This document shows, piece after piece, positions 10,501 through 18,838 of a stretch of 64,000 nucleotides of DNA. The translations under genes were made by a program, and so were the position numbers. Each line of letters starts with the position of its first letter. Positions within the stretch are counted from its first letter, which is position 1. This DNA comes from Angiostrongylus vasorum (taxonomy: Eukaryota; Nematoda; Chromadorea; Rhabditida; Metastrongylidae), in assembly GCA_018806985.1 (NCBI GenBank), contig JADANN010000401.1, positions 1,240,001 to 1,304,000 of the forward strand, in the 5' to 3' direction. The notes under the pieces were generated by a model. The model did no database searches. It worked only from the letters and a program-made list of their open reading frames with translations, and was not told the origin of the DNA.

Positions 10501-13396
10501 CCTCATGTTGATTTGCCGCTATACTATTACATAAACTGTCCGGTAGCTTTGACTTTGCCCATTAATTTTATTTATTTTTAGATGACCCATCACTATATCT
10601 ACTATGGGGATCCCGCATTTCTTGAATTCGATTCGTTCTTCTTGTGTTCCGCGTCCAAAAAGTCTGCGAACATTTCGTGTTGTTTCGGCTGCCGTTTGCG
10701 AATTTCGCCTTCCTTATGTCGTAGAATGCTGATCGAGCCGAATCTTGTAATCATGGAAACAGCCGAGCTAAGATGTTCCCATCCCACGTGGATTGGATGA
10801 GTGTTGCAGGGTCTCGAACCACCCTGAAGCACCTCCCTAACTATCCAATGAGCTATCGCCACCACTACTTTGCCTATGTGTAGATCTATTTGTTAACAAA
10901 ACACAGACTGGCAATTTCAAAGTAATTAATATGAGAAGAGCGCTTCAAGGCCCCAAAAATTAAGTAAAATGTGTGTGTTCGAAAGATCGTCAAAATAGCA
11001 ACTTCCGACATGACTTCCAGTAATTCCCACCGACTTTCTATTACCTTATTTATTTATGTTTATTTCTATTACGACTATTAATCGAACAAGTCTTTATACT
11101 GTTACGGAGCAAACACGAGGTGTTTTTTATTCCTTTATTTTCGAACAAGCTGACGTCTCAGCGGATTTAGCCTTCATCAGAGCCTGGAAAGGTCGAATTG
11201 ATCGCAATCTACCCAGAGAAACACCTCCACAACCTCCTTGGTTGGATAGATTGCTGTTGACTTGACCTTTCAAAACTCTTAGGAAGGCGAAACCCGCCGA
11301 GACGTCAGCTTGTTCGTGAATGAAAAAAATAGAATAACACCTCGTGTTCGCTCAATAAGAACACAAAGTAACCTCTTAATCGGATGGTAGTCGGCGGAAA
11401 ACATTGTAAATGCCATACCTTCAACAGGGCTTGTTTCACTTGGATTTGCATGTTTCTCTCCTTCGACGATCATCGAACGCATGATTGTACCATCGCGATT
11501 TGGTGAGATGTCTTCGGCCTGCCAGTCAATCAGCTCTACCTTAACAAACAAATGGATTTTTCGACAAAGTAAAATAGAACTACAAGAATTGCGAGTACCT
11601 CAAAGTTCAGTGTAGCATTTGGTGGAATTTTCGGCATACTTCCCTTATCTCCATATGCATAGTCCGATCGTATTTTAAAATCGGCTATTTCACCCTTCTT
11701 CATTGTTGCAACACCAAGGTCCCATCCTTTGATAACCTGTTCTCGTCCTAACAGAAATTCAAACGCGCTAGCCCGGTCACGGCTTGAGTCGAACTGCTCT
11801 CCATTTTCCAAGGTCCCGACATAGTGCACCTAGAAATAGATATTCCAATCTATTCCAGTACAAGAGCAGTTAATGGTAACAACAGTGAATATCTTTGCGT
11901 GAGACATAAGCCCAATTGTACGATCGAGATAATACGAAACTTCCTGCATTCCTACTTACAGCGGAAAAGCACAAAGCTTCCTTCATTCCCATCTAGAAAT
12001 GAAAAGTAGAAAGCATCCTGAATTCCTATCCAGAGAGGAAAAGTACAAAACCTCCAGTACTACTTAGACAGGAAACCTTCCATCATCCAAACTAAGAAAT
12101 TCCAGTACAGCCCCAATGCACAAAAACACAATATGGTGTTCTTGAAAATACCGAATTTATGGCTTATGAGAACAACTTCAGTTTAACATGAAGAACGGAT
12201 ATCCAACACTAACCTTTTTCACAACAGCACAGAGCAAGAAGCCTATTAAGGACATCACGAAGACATCCACCAATTATGTTTGAATGCGCAGGAATATTTA
12301 TTGGATGCGAAATTTCCAAACAAATTTCGTCATAGAAAATGGTAAAATAATAGCGGTAAAAGAAGAACAATGAGTAAAAACTATACGACAACAACAGACA
12401 TACGCTGATAATGACAACAAAAAAAAATCCGTAATCGAAGCATTCGAACGACAGTGAGCACATAGTGAGACACAGAACAGCCACACCTAAGCCTTAACAA
12501 AGATCATATTACCACTATGATGCTGAGATATTTGCAAAAACCCGGACCGCTGGTGCCTGCGGTGGGGGCCAACACGCTATTACCTTCTCCAAGTGCTAGT
12601 GCGTTCACCACTGCACCATGCGGGGCCATTGTTTCACCTATCTCTCAGCTGCTACTAGGATTACATTGATATTCGTGCTTTGAAAACACGTGGTATTCTA
12701 CTCGACATCCGAGCTACTTCAATATCAACGTTAACTTAAAAAGTTCTCATAGAATCAGTAAAAGATGACCCCTGCTAAACAGCATAGCCGTGGTTAGCCT
12801 GGCCAAAGTCTGCCCCAGATCGTCACCACCACAGGCAGTCGCAGCCCTTGTGGATCAGAGATTGGCCATCATACGACTGTTTTGATACCAGCACGGTGGT
12901 GGATCCTGATATTGGTTTACTCTTATCCGGGCTTGCTAATGGAAACGCAGTACTCCTAAGCATGGGGGATCCTGCCAAGGGATGAATCCCTTCGCTATAC
13001 ATCGCAGCCTGATACCCAGGAACACCTCCCAACCACGATGAGGCAGTAAACCTTTGGGAGGTCTCTTCTTCGTTAGTCACCAGGAACCATGTATAAGTAA
13101 TCATGCATTGTATACTATGCATGCACATGCACATATATATCCCTATTTATGTATAATCTAAGCAGTAATAAATAAATCTGAAGTGTCACCTTAACCGACG
13201 TTCCCGAAGTTGGTTTAGCCGTTCCACTTCCCTCCTTTTTAATGGTCTTCAAGACACCACCGTCCTGCAAAAACGGAACGTTGCACGGAAAAATCACATC
13301 AGACAAAGAAGGAAGCACAATCGAATTGCCATAAAGCAAAAGTGTAAACTCATGTACCTTCTTCGGCGTGATGTCAACTGGTTCCGTTGACGACAT
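7568..13396 (-). CDS. fkb-6: FKBP-type peptidyl-prolyl isomerase with TPR domain (FKB-6/FKBP52 class)
   Basis: Co-chaperone immunophilin: prolyl isomerase and, by family, an HSP90 partner. Ten exons (high to low): 13396-13358, 13264-13190, 11829-11599, 11539-11419, 9853-9694, 9223-8959, 8817-8722, 8019-7891, 7820-7713, 7630-7568. All junctions are GT-AG and phase-consistent, giving 428 aa, close to the ~430 aa of FKB-6. FKBP domain 1 (about 20-118) keeps the active-site pattern: VHYVG, FDSS, VIKGWD, AYGDKG, IPPNATL. Domain 2 (about 155-235) lacks several of these residues, as in FKBP52. The TPR region (about 250-372) keeps carboxylate-clamp-type residues (RAKDRG, YLNLS, KALYRKA). The start follows an acceptor-like TTTGCTTTGTAG, compatible with trans-splicing. 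Introns carry SINE copies and a hammerhead-like inverted pair. The symbol is by homology to the C. elegans gene; paralogues cannot be excluded. Confidence 0.95.
9393..9556 (-). repeat. SINE family A copy A4 (3'-truncated), in fkb-6 intron
   Basis: Contains the head and mid body (GTGGCCTACCGATGTA...GGACAAGCTTGGTAC...CAACACGCGCCCC on plus). Lies in the intron between exons 5 and 6, same strand as the host gene. Confidence 0.8.
10035..10225 (+). repeat. tRNA-derived SINE family C copy C1, in fkb-6 intron
   Basis: Head GGGCCTCAGTGGTGCAGTTT (A-box-like), B-box-like GGTTCGATCTGG, then CAATATCTAGGCATCACTG and CATACCCTGCCAT-AAAA. Antisense to fkb-6. Confidence 0.8.
10565..10865 (-). repeat. tRNA-derived SINE family D copy D1, in fkb-6 intron
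   Basis: Minus copy. On plus: ATGACCCATCA start, TTCGGCTGCCG, GTCGTAGAATGCTG, then the head GGTCTCGAACCACC and ATGAGCTATCGCCACC. Diverged from D3 and D6 but in the same order. Confidence 0.7.
11145..11187 (-). ncRNA. Hammerhead-ribozyme-like core (relic)
   Basis: On minus: GGCT-CTGATGA-A...-GAGAC-GTC-AGC. It has a perfect CTGATGA box and a stem I of GCT/AGC. GAAAC has become GAGAC and stem II is poorly paired, so it is probably inactive. Confidence 0.45.
11272..11312 (+). ncRNA. Hammerhead-ribozyme-like core (relic)
   Basis: CTTAGGA-A-GGCG-AAACC-CGCC-GAGAC-GTC-AGC. Stem II pairs GGCG/CGCC, but the CTGANGA and GAAAC boxes are mutated. Confidence 0.4.
12515..12655 (-). repeat. SINE family C copy C2, in fkb-6 intron
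   Basis: On plus: ATGCTGAGATATTTGCAAAA, CCGGACCGCTGGTGCCTGCG, then the inverted head CACCACTGCACCATGCGGGG. Same strand as the host gene. Confidence 0.85.
12785..13058 (-). repeat. Repeat family B copy B4, tailless, in fkb-6 intron
   Basis: Runs from GCCTGGCCAAAGTCTGCCCC to CAGGAACACCTCCCAACC and GAGGCAGTAAACC. The TAAG tail end is missing. Sits about 130 bp from exon 2. Confidence 0.85.
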
Positions 13397-13967
13397 TATA
13401 ACAGACTTCGAGATTCTACAAAGCAAATAAGCATAAACTTCATATCCACGAACAGCACTATTACTGACTTCAACCAAACACCTAACGAGGAGCAAACACA
13501 AAGATCCACCAATGCGCAATAATCAATGAGGTAGAGACAACATACTGCCCGAGGTAGCCTTCTAAGACGGAGCCTTTTTATATCCGTCGTTGGCGAATTT
13601 TCTCGAATTTGTGTGAAAACACGTCGATTTAAACGTATTGTGTGAAATTTTGTGGAATGCCTAGGATGTCTTCTTGTTTTGTTTTTGCTTTTTAACCCTG
13701 GCTACTGCGTAGTTAAATCCAGAAGGCGCTAGAAATTTTTTAAAATATAGCACACATGAGTGGAAGAATAAGTCTATTGAAAGGTGTGAATTATACCCAT
13801 GACCAAGGGCTGTTTGGATAAATTCTCATGTGTTGATTTGTTAGAGATTTGAAAATGGTGAGAGTTTGTGATTAGTCGTTAACATTTTCTTCAATTAAGT
13901 CGTTTATTTCTTTCCAAGGAGTAAGGAGTTGGCAAATTTCGAGGGTTTTGTTGCTTCGTTTACAGGA
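13397..13967. promoter_or_regulatory. Divergent promoter region between fkb-6 and taf-10
   Basis: About 570 bp separate the two outward-facing start codons. No mobile repeat is inserted here although introns on both sides are full of them. The region is expected to hold both promoters; I see no clear TATA box. Each ATG is preceded by an acceptor-like site (GTTTACAG two bases before the taf-10 ATG; TTGCTTTGTAG 19 bases before the fkb-6 ATG). Confidence 0.6.
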
Positions 13968-16900
13968 ATGTCAGATGAACCGGCAGAAGAAAAGGCGATA
14001 GTGAATAGCGCAGCCTACGGTGATTGCAATCAACCTCAATATCGGACTGTTCCAATGAGTCGCACAGGTCTTCAGAGCGAGCCATCAGTCTCTGTTGTGA
14101 GGTAACTTGTCTCTCGCATTGAATTTGTCACCATTCTTAGGTCCTAGCACCAATTTTTATCCCAAATCGTGTAGTTCTTTACGACTCTTGATGCTTCGAT
14201 ACGTTGTATTTTTTTCGGCGTTTGCTCTGAGGTAGCGCAGTGGTCGGAGGCGTACTGCAATACACATGGGATCGCTCCCCATGCCCTAGGCCCACCAGCG
14301 TTCCGTCCTTCCTGGGTCGGCGAATTGGTACCAGACTTATCTAGGAGGATTGCAGCACTGGCTCGATGCATCGGCAGGCCACCTCGAGTCATTTTAAAAG
14401 GCAGATATGCATTCACTCATCTCCAGCGATTCTTAATGAAGCCGAGTCCATGACGCATCCCTCAGGGGATTGGTCAGCGCCGAGAGCTTTATCCTTGTTT
14501 TTTATTCTTGGGTCCATTCTCGAACCGACATGAAACTAAATCCTGTTTTCTTGCAAAAATTTTTTCTAAGTTAGTTTTCCAAGTTTCTTCTTCTAAGTTT
14601 AGTCGTTAGCTACATCCGTTCCCATCTTATCATATTTTTAGAGATGATATCCAGATTCCCCTATCAACATTGCAGCAGAATCTCCTTCAAGGAAATACCC
14701 AGGTAATCAGTACTTACGCCTCTTTCTGAGAAACACGGTTTCCATAAACAAGTGAACAGAATGTAGTTTTGGTAACTGTTAACTGTTAGGGACCTACATC
14801 CGTCCATTTCCACTCACATGGTGCGAAAATAGTGGTCGCTTTCAACTTTAAACCAACAATTTTCATTAAACCAACATGTTTATCAACATACAACATTGGA
14901 TTAAACCAACATATCTCAGTTTAAAGTAAACATTAGTACTTGACATAACAACTATTGGAGTCCGCTTATTTCTGCCTATAGCATTTTTCGCGCATTTCTC
15001 TTAGAATTGAGGCTCGTATTTCGAAAAGGAAGCAGTTGAACAGACGGTATTTCATCTTTCATGAAGCGATGATCTCCTCAGATGCATTGTTGATGTTTAT
15101 GACTTTCGTGATTTTGTTTGAAATCCTAAAAGTTTAGAATTCCATTCCATTTGTCTAGGAGATTTTAATTCTAAACAACGTTGAAAGTCAGTTAACAGTT
15201 TCAAAGAACTGTACCTATTCTTAAATTGGTAGGGCAAAGTCTCTTCTATAGTGTAAACCGGTCGTGTTTTAGACTTTTCAGTTATTCTAGTTATCGAAGA
15301 GTTATCCACAATCTGCAAAAGCCGTCTTTGGGGCGGGCCGTAATTGTTAAAAGGTGGTGAGGAAGAACTGAGTTATGTGAGATTCTGGTACAATGTCCCC
15401 CAGCTTCACCAAGGCTTTCATCCTTCTGGGGTCGAGGATTTGATGCGATACTTGCGTGGACCAGTCCACTCCATAGAATCTGTCCAGGGACGCTGTAGCC
15501 CAGCTACTCAATTACTTGAGCAAGGATCGCCCCGACCAGCATTTAACGACATTCACAAAGAAAACGGCAGTTTTCAAGCACCAGGCGAAGTCATAGGTGT
15601 AGAGTTCAACTACTTTCGTGGTTGATGGATGCAAGGAAACGAATGAATACAAGTGCTGAGATCGGCACAGCAGATGTGAAGATGAGTCATGCAAAAAGAA
15701 GACAAGAGTTGGTACGTAGTGAGGTTCCATCAAGTATTTTGCATTCTACCGAAACTATGTAGCTGCAGTGAGAGGAGTATAGGTTCTTCGATATTCCAGG
15801 ATCTGTTGCTATCTCTGTTGCCAGTTTGGAATCTGGCAAATAAAGGACATCGTAAGGTTACGTACAGTAGTTCTCATGCCCAAAATTTTTGCATTTTACG
15901 GCTTCGAAAATCTTACCCTGCCCGAGTTTAAAACGCAACAACTCTACTGGAAGCAAAAATTCTGTAACGTTGACACCCCCTCTCAAGGGACTCGTCCGAT
16001 ACTAATAAGCTCCATTTTTCAATCTTTCCAATGCATCAAACCTTATTTCTTCTGTTGAATTAAGGGACATAAGATTCAGTGGAGAAAATTGTGGAAAATA
16101 ACATAGTAAAGTTTTTGCAGTATCTTGTGAGATTTTAGTTGAAGAGTAAGAACGGATAAAGCGCTCGTCATTGATCAATCCCTGAAGGATGCGCCATGCA
16201 TTCGACTTCATTAAGCATCGTTTGGAGGTGATTGAATGCATATCTGGCCTTTACAATGGCTCTTGCGGTAGCCTACCGATGTATCGAACCAGTGCTGCTA
16301 TCCTCCCAGACAAGTCTGGTACTAATTTGCCGACCCCTGAGGGATTGAAGGCTTGGTGAGCCTTGAGCGCGGGTATTGATCCCATCTGTATTGCAGGCCA
16401 CCTCTAACTAGCGCTCTCCACGTACCCTTATATATATGCATGTACATGTATATGTATATATATATATATGTATGTAAATATGTATATGTATAGATATATC
16501 CTTCCAGCAGTTTACCACCTCATCATGGATGGGAGGTGTTTCTGGGTGTTGGGCTGCGATGTATAGCGGTGGGGGTAATCATCAGGAAGCTTAGCTAAGA
16601 GTAAACCAATACCAGGATCCGTCACCGTCCTGGCACCAAACTAGTCGCATGGTGGCCAATCTCTGATCCGCAGGGGCTGCGACTGCCGCCCTGTGGTGGT
16701 GACGATCTGGGGCAGACTTTGGCCTGGCTGACCTCGTGACTCCAGGGATCCACAATGGCTAAACCAGCAAAGTATGTATATGCATATTTATATATATATA
16801 TATATATACATATATCTGTATATATATATATATATATAAGCATACGAATGTACATGTGCAAATATATACGTATATATTTATACATGCATGTATCAGTATA

Positions 16901-18412
16901 CGCTTCGCTCGGTCAATCTGCACTTGCTGATATGCTGGAAGTCAGGGGCTTAAATTGGCAAGCATCCCCATTCACGAAATACCAATTAACCACGATCTTC
17001 AGGAAACGAACTTGGTAAGAGTAGCATTCACGTTCGCATTTTTCATAGAGACTGACTTGAAAGGATCCGTCTCATAGTACTGGCATCTGTAGCATTACTG
17101 CTTACTATATCTGTTGCTTGTGCTACTGCAACAACAACTATTTAATAGCTAAACTTTGGTAAACATACAAAACCAGCCGATAGATGTTTTCCACAAATTG
17201 AACGTTTTGTAGAGAAGACAAAAGTATGGGGATTATTCGTAAGCAGAAATTTTTGCGAATTATTATAAACAATGTCAACTTTTTATTTGCTGCCTATTAT
17301 AATTTACATATTATAGGTATTGTAATAATATTGTTATAGTAGGTATAAATATAAGTGAGAGACAGACGAAACGGAAGAACTGCAGAGTGTGGTGGTGAAC
17401 GTGTTAGCCCCCGGAAGGGTTAACAGCGCGTTCGTTCCCCACCGCAGACATCTGCGGTCCGGAGTTTGAGGATATCTCAGTGTTATTGTGGTTGTTATGA
17501 ACAGTTCGGTGTTTGTTTAGGATGTGACCAGCATTAACATGCGTGAATTTATCAATGAATTGGAAGACTACGTACCAACGATTCCTGACGCAGTCACGGT
17601 GCACTTTATGCGGACATGTGGGTGCGATTGTAGCGATCCGAGAATAGTGAGGTAGTTCCAAAGGTTTAAGCTTTTTTTTATTGAAAGGCAGATTTTAGTG
17701 CTATCTAGCTGGTATCTAAGTAACCAAACTAGAATTCATTTGTCATATCTACCTATGAAGTGTGATACCTTCATCACGTAGAAATAAGTATTGCTTACCT
17801 GCATACATATCCTGCCGTGGAAAATTGTAGTGGGAAGTAAAAAAAAGTAACATTGTGATCTCGACTACAGCCTCCGCTTAACTGGGATCAATGCCGATTT
17901 GGGCTCTCCAGTTCAATCCCGTTGACGGTTAATTACTTATGGCACTGGTAGATAGAAAACTAACTGAGAGAAAGGCGAAACGAGGCACCCGCACGGTGTG
18001 GTAGTGAACGTGTTAGCTCCGGAAATAGTAGTGTGTTATATCCACGCCGCAAACACCTGCGGTCCGGAGATCTGGCAAATATCTCGGCATCATTGTGATT
18101 GCTTACTTATTTTGAACTAGATTTCGCTTTAGAAATCCAAGCATGCTTTTTCAGATTAGTGGCTTTGGCTACTCAAAAATACGTCTCTGACATAATTCTG
18201 GACGCAATGCAGCAAGTGAGTAGCAGACATGTTGATGTTCCTGTGATTTCCTGTACAACAGTTGTTCTGCATGGTTTTAGGCACGAATGAAAGGGCTTGG
18301 ACAAACGAAGAAGGGAACGAAGGAAACACGGTACTGTCTTACAACTGAAGTTCTTGAGCCCGTTCTCAAAGAATACGGTATTGACTTTGTTCTGCCTCCT
18401 TACATGCATTAA
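13968..18412 (+). CDS. taf-10: TATA-binding-protein-associated factor TAF10
   Basis: TAF10 is a histone-fold subunit of the nuclear TFIID and SAGA transcription complexes. Five exons with consistent phases: 13968-14101, 14642-14702, 17521-17651, 18155-18215, 18281-18412 (TAA), giving 172 aa. The family signature lies in residues 66-172: [13 protein letters not shown] (human [13 protein letters not shown]), [20 protein letters not shown] (human SDPRIIRLISLAAQKFISDI), an MKG linker and the C-terminal [17 protein letters not shown]. The N-terminal 65 residues are family-variable. The loop before SDPR reads RTCGCDC, unusually cysteine-rich. The ATG is two bases after a GTTTACAG acceptor, so the mRNA is probably trans-spliced. 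Family C SINEs lie just 5' of exons 3 and 4. A possible poly(A) signal is at 18627. Confidence 0.94.
14225..14497 (+). repeat. SINE family A copy A5, in taf-10 intron 1
   Basis: A-box-like GAGGTAGCGCAGTGGTCGG, then the full body to CAGCGCCGAGAGCTTTATCC. Sense to the host gene. Confidence 0.88.
15385..15715 (+). repeat. SINE family D copy D2, 5'-truncated, in taf-10 intron 2
   Basis: Body CACCAAGGCTTTCATCC...TCTGGGGTCGAGGA...AACGACATTCACAA...GCAAGGAAACGAATG...GCACAGCAGATGTGAAGATG. The tRNA-like head is absent. Confidence 0.75.
16150..16428 (-). repeat. SINE family A copy A6, in taf-10 intron 2
   Basis: Minus copy from TAAAGCGCTCGTCATTGATC to the head near 16420. Body well conserved. Confidence 0.85.
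16436..16500. repeat. TA-rich microsatellite
   Basis: Interrupted (TA)n/(TGTA)n tract directly 3' of A6 and 5' of B5. Confidence 0.85.
16500..16770 (+). repeat. Repeat family B copy B5, 3'-truncated, in taf-10 intron 2
   Basis: Starts at the head (CCAGCAGTTTACCACCTCATC) and stops abruptly at CTAAACCAGCAAAG, where a second TA microsatellite begins. Confidence 0.85.
16771..16890. repeat. TA-rich microsatellite
   Basis: Long interrupted (TA)n tract with CATACGAA and TGTACATG interruptions, directly replacing the tail of B5. Confidence 0.85.
17350..17507 (+). repeat. SINE family C copy C3, abutting taf-10 exon 3
   Basis: Head AGTGTGGTGGTGAACGTGTT, B-box-like GCGTTCGTTCCCCACCGC, then GCGGTCCGGAGTTT. 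It ends about 15-20 bp before the AG of exon 3, so the polypyrimidine/acceptor context of this exon is partly repeat-adjacent. Confidence 0.8.
17785..18110 (+). repeat. SINE family C copy C4 (long form), in taf-10 intron 3
   Basis: Long unit: leader CATATCCTGCCGT, GTGATCTCGACTACAGCCTC, TGGGATCAATGCCGATT, AACTGAGAGAAAGGCGAAAC, then the tRNA-like head and CTGCGGTCCGGAGA. Ends about 45 bp before exon 4. Confidence 0.8.
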
Positions 18413-18626
18413 GTTAGTTACGTTGATTCCCTTGTAATGTTACTTCGGAACATACTGCGATGTTTCCTTTTGAGTTTACGACATTAGGGTCTGCTCTGAT
18501 TTCTTCTGAATATCGGAGATGTATACTTCGTGTTTGTTTTATCCTTTATAGTACTTCACTTCAAGGAAAGAAGGTATATAGTGAATTATAGATGGCGTGG
18601 TCTTGTATTATTGATGTACTTTGCTC

Positions 18627-18632
18627 AATAAA
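18627..18632 (+). terminator. Possible taf-10 poly(A) signal AATAAA
   Basis: AATAAA lies 215 bp after the taf-10 stop. A strong acceptor-like TTCTTCTATTCAG follows about 75 bp later at 18708, the spacing usual between genes of a nematode operon. Confidence 0.55.
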
Positions 18633-18838
18633 TGCTCTAAGCATACTTTCGACTTTTGAGATGCTTGATGAAGTTATGTCAACAACCTTCTTTGATTCTT
18701 CTATTCAGTCTACTCAGTTGTTTATCTGGCCAGCGGTCTTCTCATGAAGTATGCCTGGTCGTTTATTCCTTGCATATCATTTGCTCATACAGAACAGATC
18801 GTCACGATTTCCATGCGCCCAAGAAAAGCAAGGAAAAA

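Larger units (their letters stand above)
11095..11370. repeat. Head-to-head inverted pair of Penelope-type terminal-repeat relics
   Basis: Imperfect inverted repeat: left arm about 11095-11205, right arm about 11262-11370, spacer about 60 bp. Arms share CACCTCGTGTT(T/C)GCTC, GAACAAGCTGACGTCTC and a GACCTTTC-type end. Each arm holds a hammerhead-like core. This matches the head-to-head arrangement at the left end of the element at 58 kb. It lies inside an fkb-6 intron. Confidence 0.65.
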
